In this document: positions 1-6,829 of the stretch, piece by piece | Position numbering within the stretch: the stretch's first letter is position 1 | Layout: every line of letters begins with the position of its first letter | Source: Lachnospiraceae bacterium | GTDB taxonomy: Bacteria > Bacillota > Clostridia > Lachnospirales > Lachnospiraceae | Length of the DNA: 15,497 bases | Reading direction: 5' to 3' | Assembly: GCA_014804385.1 (NCBI GenBank) | Contig: JAAUZW010000018.1 | Coordinates: 26,485 to 41,981, forward strand | The notes under the pieces: model-generated | Seen by the model: only the letters and a program-made list of their open reading frames with translations | Told to the model about the DNA's origin: nothing | The model's database searches: none | Position numbers and translations under genes: made by a program

Positions 1-213
1 ATCAGCATCTATACAAAAGATCGTGTATCTTCTCAAAGAAGGGAAGCGATGCAATTCGGTGTAGTGGTTACTCTTCGGGAAATGTATGGGAAAAACCGAA
101 TAGATGATTTTATCAAAATGTGCATGGCAAAAGGTTGGATTGTTAATAGGCTTGATGTTGAGAATCAGCTGGATGTCTATGCGAAGGCGGAAGAGGAAAT
201 TGAGTTTGAGTGA
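1..213 (+). CDS. 3' end of an unrecognised gene (partial)
   Basis: The frame is open from base 1 and ends at TGA 211-213, giving 70 C-terminal residues; the start lies outside the window. The peptide is charged and mostly helical in character, with LREMYGKNRIDDFIKMCMAK in the middle and a run of acidic residues at the end (AEEEIEFE). I do not recognise the family and assign no function. Codon use is AT-rich like the defence genes downstream, so it may belong to the same island. A separate promoter follows, so it is probably not in one transcription unit with the next gene. Confidence 0.6.
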   Translation: MSIYTKDRVSSQRREAMQFGVVVTLREMYGKNRIDDFIKMCMAKGWIVNRLDVENQLDVYAKAEEEIEFE

Positions 214-250
214 GGGATTGGATAAATTAGTGAAGAGAAAAGTATAAATT

Positions 251-279
251 TTGTAGGTAAACACGAGTTACATTATAAT
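251..279 (+). promoter_or_regulatory. Sigma-A-type promoter for the 121-residue orphan gene
   Basis: TTGTAG (251-256) and TATAAT (274-279) are separated by 17 bases, close to the housekeeping consensus. Transcription would start near 286, so the leader would be very short and the ribosome site (AAAAGGGGG, 282-290) would sit at the very 5' end of the message. Confidence 0.65.
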
Positions 280-296
280 AGAAAAGGGGGATAGAT

Positions 297-662
297 ATGG
301 GATTTATTTCAGATGTTTTGGATAAAGTAGATGACTGTGCAGAATTATATAATTTTTTGTTTTTGGATTATGAAATAGGGAAAATAAATCAAGAGATGTA
401 TTATTTAGATAGTATTAGCAATGATCCGAAACAAATTAGATATTACTTTTTAGGATGTGCAAGCCAAATGGGTATGCCTTTAAAAGTATGGTATATTCAA
501 ACCATAATGAGAAATAGTGATGAAGAGTTAAGAAAGGAACTTGAGAAAATTTATCAGATTTTGTTGATAAGAAAAAACCAGATAATGCAAAACAAGATTA
601 ACACAGAACCGATAAAATTTGTCTCAAATGTTTGTAAAATTGTTGAAGAAACTAAAAAATGA
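297..662 (+). CDS. Hypothetical 121-residue protein
   Basis: The ATG at 297 follows AAAAGGGGG with about 6 bases of spacing, and a good promoter lies just upstream, so this is probably a real expressed gene. The protein has no obvious signal peptide or membrane segment. It looks mainly alpha-helical: a short amphipathic start (MGFISDVLDKV), aromatic residues around 18-40 and 49-52 (RYYF), and a charged probable helix or coiled coil near residues 74-99. I recognise no family. It sits directly upstream of an R-M/SIR2/HerA block on the same strand but is separated by 134 bases with an independent promoter. Its role, for example as accessory or regulator to the defence genes, or none, cannot be told from the sequence. 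Confidence 0.7.
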   Translation: MGFISDVLDKVDDCAELYNFLFLDYEIGKINQEMYYLDSISNDPKQIRYYFLGCASQMGMPLKVWYIQTIMRNSDEELRKELEKIYQILLIRKNQIMQNKINTEPIKFVSNVCKIVEETKK

Positions 663-711
663 TTATATGAATAATATATTTGTGGCAACAAAAATCAAGA
701 TTTTATTTCGT

Positions 712-727
712 AAGAACGTTTGTTCTT
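712..727. promoter_or_regulatory. LexA/SOS-box-like palindrome upstream of the defence operon
   Basis: AAGAAC-GTTT-GTTCTT is a perfect 6+6 inverted repeat with a 4-base centre. The inner GAAC-N4-GTTC matches the core of the Gram-positive LexA (DinR) box, CGAAC-N4-GTTCG. The outer C/G positions are A/T here. It ends 8 bases upstream of the -35 element of the methyltransferase promoter. It could instead be the operator of another dimeric repressor; no controller gene is visible in the window. Confidence 0.5.
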
Positions 728-735
728 GAAATGCG

Positions 736-764
736 TTGAAAATATATGAAGTATATAGTATAAT
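736..764 (+). promoter_or_regulatory. Promoter of the M-R-SIR2-HerA-KTSC operon
   Basis: TTGAAA (736-741) and TATAAT (759-764) are separated by exactly 17 bases, a near-perfect sigma-A promoter. The expected start is near 771, leaving a leader of about 25 bases before the ATG at 797. It is the only strong promoter I see before the five-gene block. Confidence 0.75.
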
Positions 765-796
765 TTTTTTGATAGAGACGTTATGGATGGGAAAAT

Positions 797-2284
797 ATGT
801 TAGAGAAAATTATTGACTTAACAAATCATTATATTGATAATATGCCTAAAAAAGAGCGAAAAAAATATGGTCAGTTCTTTACAAGTATAGAAACAGCGCG
901 TTTTATGGCCGGATTATATAATATTTCAGAGAGCATGGATGAGGTTAAGGTTTTAGACGCTGGAGCAGGTTCGGGAATCTTGATATGTGCCTTTGTTGAA
1001 CGGTTGGAAACATTAGATTTTGTCAAGAATGTAGAATTAACTTGCTATGAAAATGATAGCAATGTCTTGCCATTATTGAAAAATAATCTTGCATTTTGTA
1101 AAGAACATTCATCTAAAAATATAACAGTTAATATTTTGTCAGATAATTACATTTTGAGTCAATATCTGGATTTTAATTACATGATTGGTGGTAACATGAA
1201 TCCTGTAAAATATGATTTTGTTATAGGAAATCCACCATATATGAAGATTCCTAAGAATGCGCCAGAAGCAACGGCTATGCCTACGGTTTGTTATGGCGCA
1301 CCTAATATGTATTTTATTTTTGCTTCTATGAGCCTTTTTAATTTACAAGAAGAAGGGGAAATGGTGTATATTATCCCCCGGTCATGGACTTCTGGGGCTT
1401 ATTTTAAGCGTTTTCGTGAATATTTTCTTACTGAAGGAAAGATAGAGCATATCCATTTGTTTGTAAGCCGTAATAAGGTATTTGATAAAGAAGACGTGTT
1501 GCAGGAAACTATTATTGTAAAGGTTAAGAAGACCTGTGATATTCCAAAAGAAGTTACAGTTACATCATCAAAGTCCAATTGTGACTTTGATGATTTGACT
1601 TCTTTGACAGTGCCATATGGTTTAGTGGTGTCTGGTACAGATTATTATGTCTATCTGGTAACGGATGAAAACGAAGTTAAAGTATTAGAAAGGTTGCATA
1701 AATTTGATAAAACATTACCAGATATTGGTGTTAAAATGAAAACGGGACTGACAGTTGATTTTCGTAATCGGGATATACTGCGTGATGAAGAGGAAGAGGG
1801 GGCAATCCCGTTGTTTTATTCGCAGCATATCAAGCAGGGGAAAGTACAGTTTCCGATACAAAAAGAACATGAGTATGTGCTTACTGAGCAACAAGGGTTA
1901 ATGCAGGACAATAAAAATTATCTGTTCGTGAAGCGTTTTACAGCAAAAGAGGAACCACGAAGACTGCAGTGTGGAGTGTATTTAGCAAAAGATTTTCCAC
2001 AATACAGAAAAATCAGTACACAAAATAAAATCAATTTCATAGACGGGCTTTTGACGGAAATGTCAGAGTGCTTAGTGTATGGATTATATGTTTTATTTAA
2101 TTCTACATTGTATGATGAATATTATCGCATATTGAATGGTTCTACACAGGTTAATTCGACAGAGATAAATGCAATGCCGGTTCCTGATTTGGAATGTATT
2201 CAGGAAATGGGAAAAATACTAATGAAAAGTCAGGATTATTCAGTGAACAACTGTAACGTAATTTTGGAGGGATACTGTGGGTAA
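797..2284 (+). CDS. N6-adenine DNA methyltransferase of a BsuBI/PstI-type R-M system
   Basis: The protein transfers a methyl group from S-adenosylmethionine to the N6 of adenine in its recognition site and so protects the host from the partner endonuclease. Residues 25-30 (GQFFTS) form motif X. Residues 54-62 (DAGAGSGIL) are the SAM-binding motif I. Residues 145-148 (NPPY) are the catalytic motif IV. The order X-I-IV with a long C-terminal target-recognition half fits the gamma class (TaqI/Eco57I-like fold). The length of 495 is close to M.BsuBI and M.PstI (about 500). The ATG at 797 has a modest ribosome site (GGATGGG). The stop overlaps the endonuclease start by 8 bases. The PstI-type specificity (CTGCAG) is inferred from the partner, not read from this protein. 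Confidence 0.9.
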   Translation: MLEKIIDLTNHYIDNMPKKERKKYGQFFTSIETARFMAGLYNISESMDEVKVLDAGAGSGILICAFVERLETLDFVKNVELTCYENDSNVLPLLKNNLAFCKEHSSKNITVNILSDNYILSQYLDFNYMIGGNMNPVKYDFVIGNPPYMKIPKNAPEATAMPTVCYGAPNMYFIFASMSLFNLQEEGEMVYIIPRSWTSGAYFKRFREYFLTEGKIEHIHLFVSRNKVFDKEDVLQETIIVKVKKTCDIPKEVTVTSSKSNCDFDDLTSLTVPYGLVVSGTDYYVYLVTDENEVKVLERLHKFDKTLPDIGVKMKTGLTVDFRNRDILRDEEEEGAIPLFYSQHIKQGKVQFPIQKEHEYVLTEQQGLMQDNKNYLFVKRFTAKEEPRRLQCGVYLAKDFPQYRKISTQNKINFIDGLLTEMSECLVYGLYVLFNSTLYDEYYRILNGSTQVNSTEINAMPVPDLECIQEMGKILMKSQDYSVNNCNVILEGYCG

Positions 2285-3200
2285 AATTGATCAAGCAAGA
2301 GAGTTTTTGCAATTGGTTGGGATGCCAAAAGCACAGCAGTCTGATATTTGCTGTTATGTAATCTTGGCAATGTCAGGAATCAAACCAGATATGGCATGGA
2401 GCGAGGCAACAAATGATTGGATTCGTATTCATGATATTATTCAGTTTTCTAATAGCTATTATGGAACTACATATGCTGAGAATAGCAGGGAAACTTTTAG
2501 AAAACAGGCTTTGCACAGATTTCGTACTGCTGCGTTGGTAGAGGATAATGGTATGGCAACAAATAGTCCTAATTATTGTTATCGTTTGACAGAAGAAACT
2601 TTACAAATGTTAAAAACAATGAAAACTTCGGAATGGGAAGCAACTCTGCAACGTTTTTTGCAGTATCATGAAACATTGGTGGACATTTATGCGTCAAAGA
2701 AGAAAATGACTATGATGCCGGTAAAAATAAATGGAACGGATTTTAAATTTTCTGCAGGCAAACATAATGAATTGCAGAAAGCAATAATTGAAGAATTTGC
2801 TCCGAGGTTTGCACCAAATTCTGAGTGCTTATATGTAGGAGATACAACAGAAAAGGATTTAGTAAAGAATATAGACAAATTAACAGAGTTGGGATTTGAA
2901 ATAACGCTTCATGATAAGATGCCAGATGTAGTGCTGTATCGGGAAGATAAGAATTGGATTTATTTTGTGGAGTCTGTGACTTCTGTAGGTCCGATGGATC
3001 CGAAACGGATATTGGAAATAGCAGAAATGACGCAAGGAGTGACAGCAGGAAAAATCTTTGTGACAGCATTTCTTGATTTTAGGACGTACAAGAGATTTTC
3101 GGAAATGCTGGCATGGGAAACGGAAGTCTGGATCTCAGAGATGCCGGATCATATGATACATTTAAATGGGGATAAGTTTTTAGGACCAAGATGGAAATAG
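2277..3200 (+). CDS. BsuBI/PstI-family type II restriction endonuclease
   Basis: It cleaves unmethylated DNA at the site protected by the upstream methyltransferase. The N-terminal half (about 1-140) looks like a helical, winged-helix-like recognition domain. The C-terminal half carries the family signature: LYVGDTTEKDL (185-195), PDVVLY (216-221), then FVESVTSVGPMDPKR (230-244). The D217...E232 pair fits the metal site of a PD-(D/E)XK-type fold. The length of 307 matches R.BsuBI/R.PstI (about 316-326), so the gene looks complete. The start is GTG at 2277, served by TGGAGGG (2265-2271), inside the last codons of the methyltransferase. This ordering makes the endonuclease dependent on prior translation of its methylase. 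The family usually recognises CTGCAG; that specificity is inferred. Confidence 0.88.
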   Translation: MGKIDQAREFLQLVGMPKAQQSDICCYVILAMSGIKPDMAWSEATNDWIRIHDIIQFSNSYYGTTYAENSRETFRKQALHRFRTAALVEDNGMATNSPNYCYRLTEETLQMLKTMKTSEWEATLQRFLQYHETLVDIYASKKKMTMMPVKINGTDFKFSAGKHNELQKAIIEEFAPRFAPNSECLYVGDTTEKDLVKNIDKLTELGFEITLHDKMPDVVLYREDKNWIYFVESVTSVGPMDPKRILEIAEMTQGVTAGKIFVTAFLDFRTYKRFSEMLAWETEVWISEMPDHMIHLNGDKFLGPRWK

Positions 3201-3269
3201 AAAAGATGGCTTTATGAAGATACAGAGGAAAGCGTTAAGTAAGATACGATTTTGAGGCGGTGGGTAAAA

Positions 3270-4505
3270 ATGATATTTGATCCAATGGAATACATGAAAG
3301 GGATACAACAGTTACTGGTTTCTGATAAAAAGCGTATTGGCTTTTTATGTGGTGCTGGGACATCTCTTGCAAAGAAAAATCAATTTACAAAGAATGTACC
3401 AGCAGTAAAAATAATGACAGAAAATGTTGTAAATGAATTGAAGAATAATTCTATTTATGCAGCTGCAATAGAGGAAATTAGAGAAGAAATAACAGAATCA
3501 AGGTTTAATATAGAATCGTTCTTGTCAAATGTGGAGGAAAAGAAAAATATTATTGGCAAGGGAAAACTCAATGGACTTAATAAAGAACAATTTGTTGAAC
3601 TTGCAAAAGAAATACAAAAACTAATACATAAAGAAGTAAGTATTCATGAAACCATAACAAAACCAGATTACGCTAATATGGTTCATAATGACTTCGCAAA
3701 ATGGATTGTAAAAGCTGAGAGACAATATCCAGTAGAAATTTTTACTACGAATTATGACTATTTATTTGAAATGGGATTGGAAAATAATGATGTTGCATAT
3801 TTTGATGGATTTACTGGAAGCTATAGACCGTTTTTCCTGTCAGAATTAGTGGATGGATTTCATTATTTACCCAAACAAACTAAATTATGGAAAATACATG
3901 GTTCTTTAGGATGGAAGGTTGATGAGAATAATAGAGTGGTGCGTGCTTATGCTGATGAGAAAGATATACTGATTTATCCTTCTATTTCTAAATATGAAAA
4001 TTCAAAAAAATTACCTTATACAGCTTTAATGGATAGGCTTTGCAACTATCTAAAGCAGTCGGATTCTGTTCTATTTGTTTGCGGATATTCCTTTAGTGAT
4101 GAACATATTAATGAAAGAATTTTATCCGGAATAAGAGGAGAGAATACATCACATATATATGTTTTATTTTACGATATCTACTGGGAAGGAAAACAGAAAA
4201 AATATTCATTTACGGAAGAACACGAATTAGCACAAATGGCAATGGCGAATAATAAAATCTCTGTTTTGGCATGTAGAAATGCTGTAATTGGTGGGCGGTA
4301 TGGTGAATGGAGATTGAAAAGGGAACCAGATGCAGAAGATACTATAAATGTTAATTTTTATTTTGATGAAGATGCACCACAAAAGGACAATATTCCATTA
4401 AAAAAGGAACAAAAAGGAAATGAGGAGTGGAGTGGAAAAGGTGAATTTATTCTTCCAGATTTTGCAAAATTTGTGAGTTTTTTGCAATCTATGATTTATT
4501 ATTAG
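3270..4505 (+). CDS. SIR2-domain defence effector (SIR2-HerA pair)
   Basis: SIR2-like effectors of this kind hydrolyse NAD+ or act as nucleases when activated during phage infection, and they work with HerA. In 411-residue numbering, GAGTSL (28-33) is the NAD-binding glycine motif. TTNYD (159-163) carries the conserved Asn. IHGSLGW (209-215) carries the conserved His210. VCGYSFSDEHIN (270-281) is the distal SIR2 motif. All key residues are present, so it should be catalytically competent. The ATG at 3270 is chosen because GAGGCGGTGGG lies just before it; an in-frame TTG at 3252 would add six residues but has a poor ribosome site. The gene is 69 bases after the endonuclease with no evident terminator. 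The last 90 residues or so are acidic and lysine-rich and may contact HerA (inference). Confidence 0.88.
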   Translation: MIFDPMEYMKGIQQLLVSDKKRIGFLCGAGTSLAKKNQFTKNVPAVKIMTENVVNELKNNSIYAAAIEEIREEITESRFNIESFLSNVEEKKNIIGKGKLNGLNKEQFVELAKEIQKLIHKEVSIHETITKPDYANMVHNDFAKWIVKAERQYPVEIFTTNYDYLFEMGLENNDVAYFDGFTGSYRPFFLSELVDGFHYLPKQTKLWKIHGSLGWKVDENNRVVRAYADEKDILIYPSISKYENSKKLPYTALMDRLCNYLKQSDSVLFVCGYSFSDEHINERILSGIRGENTSHIYVLFYDIYWEGKQKKYSFTEEHELAQMAMANNKISVLACRNAVIGGRYGEWRLKREPDAEDTINVNFYFDEDAPQKDNIPLKKEQKGNEEWSGKGEFILPDFAKFVSFLQSMIYY

Positions 4506-4518
4506 GGAGCAAACAGAG

Positions 4519-6312
4519 ATGAGGTCAAAGCAAACATTAATTGGTGAAATTGTCAGTGTTAATGGAAATCTTATTAGTGTTCAGTTACTTAATACAGTAA
4601 AATCAAATATGCTGATAATTGACGGTGTTGTTTACAGGATTGGTCAGATAGGTTCTTTTTTAAAGATACCATTAGGATATTCTAATTTATTTGGTATTGT
4701 TACACAAACAGGTGCATCGGCAATACCAGAGAGCTATCGTGAAATATTTGAAAATGATCCTGGTGCAATCCAAAATCAACAGTGGTTAAGTATGGTTCTT
4801 GTTGGGGAGCAGCAAGGGAAAAAATTTTCAAGGGGAGTATCCCAATCTCCAACAACAGGGGATTCTGTTCATTTAGTGACAATTAAGGATTTAGATATAA
4901 TATATGATAACTATGATGAGTATAGTTCTATAGATGTAGGGAATATAAGTATTTCTGAAAGCCTAAGGGCAAAAATTGATTTGAATAAATTGATTACCCG
5001 TCATTCACGTGTATTAGGATCAACTGGAAGTGGAAAATCTAATGCGGTGGGAATATTATTAGGGGCAATTGAAAAAAAGAAATTTCCGAGTTCTCGAATA
5101 TTGCTAATTGATCCACATGGAGAATATAACAGTGTTTTTAGAGAAGATTCGATAGTATTTAAAATACATGCAGATAATAAAATTGAACAAAAGGAACTAT
5201 ATATACCATTTTGGGCATTACCATACAATGAGCTATTGTCAATATTTGGCGGAACATTGAATGATGCCAATAGGGAATATTTACGAAATAAAATTGTAGA
5301 GGCTAAAACTTCTGTAGTTCATAAAATGAGATTGGATATTGAGAAGGAATTTATAACAGCAGATTCTCCGATTCCATTTAATATTAAACAATTATGGTTT
5401 GAGTTAGATGATTTTGAAAGACAAACTTTTCGTGAAAGAGCAAAGCCGGAAACAAAGACAAATTTAAAAGTTGTAGGAAATGCAGAGGAACTGATTTCAA
5501 ATGAATACGAGCCTGCAAGTGCAGGAGGAGGCGCACCATTTTTAAATAATCAGGCAAAAGGAATACTTGGTTTTTTGGATAATATGCGACTAAAAATAAA
5601 AGATTCGAGATATAGTTTTTTGTTTTCACCAGGGGGATATACTCCTAATGCAGAAGGAATTACTGAAAAATCTTTAGAGGAATTATTATTTCAATGGTTG
5701 GGAAACCCTGGGAAGATTACTATATTAGATTTTTCTGATATTCCGAGTGAAATTATGGTATCAACAGCGGGAACGTTATTAAATATTATTTATGATGCTT
5801 TGTTTTGGGGGCAAAACCTAAATATTGGTGGTAAGAATCAGCCAATACTTGTTGTTTTAGAGGAAGCGCATAATTATTTAAAGGCAGGTGAAAATTCAAT
5901 AGCATCTCGTACAGTTCAAAAGGTGGCCAAAGAAGGTAGGAAGTATGGTGTTGGATTGATGTTGGTAACACAAAGACCGTCAGAACTGGATGAAACAGTT
6001 ATGAGTCAATGTGGAACTATAGTCGCGTTGCGAATGAATAATAATAAGGATAGAGGACATGTGCGAGGGGCAATACAAGACGAGTTACAGACTATGATAG
6101 ATTTATTACCCAACTTGCGTACAGGCGAGGCAATAATATCAGGAGAAGCGGTTAAGATTCCCTCAAGAGTGCAATTTTACAAATTAGGGAATGCACCCAA
6201 AGGCTCAGATCCAAATGTAACAGAGTGTTGGAAATCAGAACCGGATATAGATTTGTTTTCTTATGGGAAATTAGTCTCTTTGTGGCAGAATCAAAAATTT
6301 AGGGAGGAATAA
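4519..6312 (+). CDS. HerA-type hexameric ATPase of the SIR2-HerA defence system
   Basis: HerA/FtsK-superfamily ATPases form hexameric rings that translocate DNA. In defence loci they assemble with a SIR2 or nuclease partner. Residues 1-65 form a HAS-barrel-like beta domain (LIGEIVSVNGNLISVQLL...). Walker A is GSTGSGKS (167-174), followed by LLIDPHGEY (195-203). Walker B is ILVVLEEAH (443-451), and the VTQRPSELDETVMSQCGT segment (483-500) is the HerA sensor region. Length 597 is usual. The ribosome site AGGGAG (4504-4509) overlaps the SIR2 stop codon and the ATG is 13 bases after that stop, so translation is coupled, suggesting fixed stoichiometry. The pairing with SIR2 is the diagnostic context. 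Confidence 0.9.
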   Translation: MRSKQTLIGEIVSVNGNLISVQLLNTVKSNMLIIDGVVYRIGQIGSFLKIPLGYSNLFGIVTQTGASAIPESYREIFENDPGAIQNQQWLSMVLVGEQQGKKFSRGVSQSPTTGDSVHLVTIKDLDIIYDNYDEYSSIDVGNISISESLRAKIDLNKLITRHSRVLGSTGSGKSNAVGILLGAIEKKKFPSSRILLIDPHGEYNSVFREDSIVFKIHADNKIEQKELYIPFWALPYNELLSIFGGTLNDANREYLRNKIVEAKTSVVHKMRLDIEKEFITADSPIPFNIKQLWFELDDFERQTFRERAKPETKTNLKVVGNAEELISNEYEPASAGGGAPFLNNQAKGILGFLDNMRLKIKDSRYSFLFSPGGYTPNAEGITEKSLEELLFQWLGNPGKITILDFSDIPSEIMVSTAGTLLNIIYDALFWGQNLNIGGKNQPILVVLEEAHNYLKAGENSIASRTVQKVAKEGRKYGVGLMLVTQRPSELDETVMSQCGTIVALRMNNNKDRGHVRGAIQDELQTMIDLLPNLRTGEAIISGEAVKIPSRVQFYKLGNAPKGSDPNVTECWKSEPDIDLFSYGKLVSLWQNQKFREE

Positions 6313-6314
6313 TT

Positions 6315-6542
6315 ATGAATGAGTATGGTGTGGAAATGATTCAAGTAAGTTCGTCTAATGTGGAGAGTATAGGTTATGATGAACAACAACAGGTGCTGTA
6401 TGTACGATTTTTAAATGGTTCATTATATATATACAAAGGTGTAAATATGTATGAATTTGAGGGCTTGCGTGATGCACCGTCAATTGGCTCCTATTTACAT
6501 CGTAACATAAAAAATGTATATCCATATGAACGAATAGAATAG
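6315..6542 (+). CDS. KTSC-domain small protein, third gene of the SIR2-HerA unit
   Basis: The 75-residue protein is essentially one KTSC domain (a small beta-rich module also found at the C-terminus of some lysyl-tRNA synthetases). Visible family features are VSSSNVESIGYDEQQQVLYV (11-30), NGSLYIYKGV (34-43), the LRDAPSIGSY segment (51-60) and a C-terminal NIKNVYPYERI. The start is 2 bases after the HerA stop, and AGGGAGG (6301-6307) lies inside the end of the HerA gene, so it is translationally coupled to HerA. Its role in defence is unknown. It might regulate or recruit for the SIR2-HerA complex, or sense nucleic acid, but this is inference from position only. Confidence 0.82.
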   Translation: MNEYGVEMIQVSSSNVESIGYDEQQQVLYVRFLNGSLYIYKGVNMYEFEGLRDAPSIGSYLHRNIKNVYPYERIE

Positions 6543-6650
6543 AAATTTTTGAGAGATAGAGTAGAGGTGTTTTTTTGTAAGCGCTGAATAATTGGGTGGA
6601 TTTTTTCCCGCCATAATAAACTTATATAATGATTGCTAGAAAACACGTAG

Positions 6651-6749
6651 GATTTGACTCTTACAAAATACTATTTCAAAAAGCTGAAGAACAAAGGAGT
6701 GATTGAGGATATAGGGACTTCGCGCGGAGGTTATTGGAGAGTAAAATGA
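6651..6749 (+). pseudogene. Remnant of a winged-helix C-terminus (AlbA/ATP-binding regulator type)
   Basis: In the frame ending at TGA 6747-6749 the translation reads TKYYFKKLKNKGVIEDIGTS followed by RGGYWRVK. This closely resembles the C-terminal winged helix of clostridial AlbA_2/HATPase-type DNA-binding regulators, which typically ends in IGSxRGGYW. The frame is closed by TAG at 6648-6650 and TGA at 6630-6632, and no start codon with a ribosome site precedes it, so only a decayed 3' fragment remains. It lies at the base-composition boundary and probably marks a past insertion or deletion. The 287 bases from 6543 to 6829 contain no intact gene; besides this remnant and the inverted repeat below I see nothing convincing there. 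Confidence 0.6.
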
Positions 6750-6812
6750 CCTTTTGGGGTAAATTTTGGGGTACTAATCAGAAAAGCTACCCCAAAAACT
6801 ACCTCAAAAGGT
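6749..6812. repeat. 25-base inverted repeat built of four 12-base units
   Basis: The left arm (6749-6773) and right arm (6788-6812) pair at 22 of 25 positions around a 14-base loop. Each arm is itself a tandem pair: CCTTTTGGGGTA and AATTTTGGGGTA on the left, TACCCCAAAAAC and TACCTCAAAAGG on the right. It lies between convergent genes and could act as a bidirectional terminator stem, though the T-tracts after it are short (TTTT). The internal tandem units are also compatible with a protein-binding array or a relic element end. Confidence 0.6.
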
Positions 6813-6829
6813 GGCTTTTATACTCCCCC

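Noticed and set aside
783..803. A 6-codon upstream ORF (ATG at 783) that overlaps the methyltransferase start
   Set aside because: No ribosome site precedes it, and GGATGGG at this place is better explained as the methyltransferase ribosome site. Short ATG-stop runs like this occur by chance.
3252..3269. TTG at 3252 as the SIR2 start
   Set aside because: The ATG at 3270 has GAGGCGGTGGG at proper spacing, and the six extra residues add nothing to the SIR2 fold.
1..6829. CRISPR array, tRNA attachment site or insertion sequence in the defence region
   Set aside because: I saw no regularly spaced direct repeats, tRNA fold or transposase/integrase in the window; element ends, if any, lie outside or have decayed.
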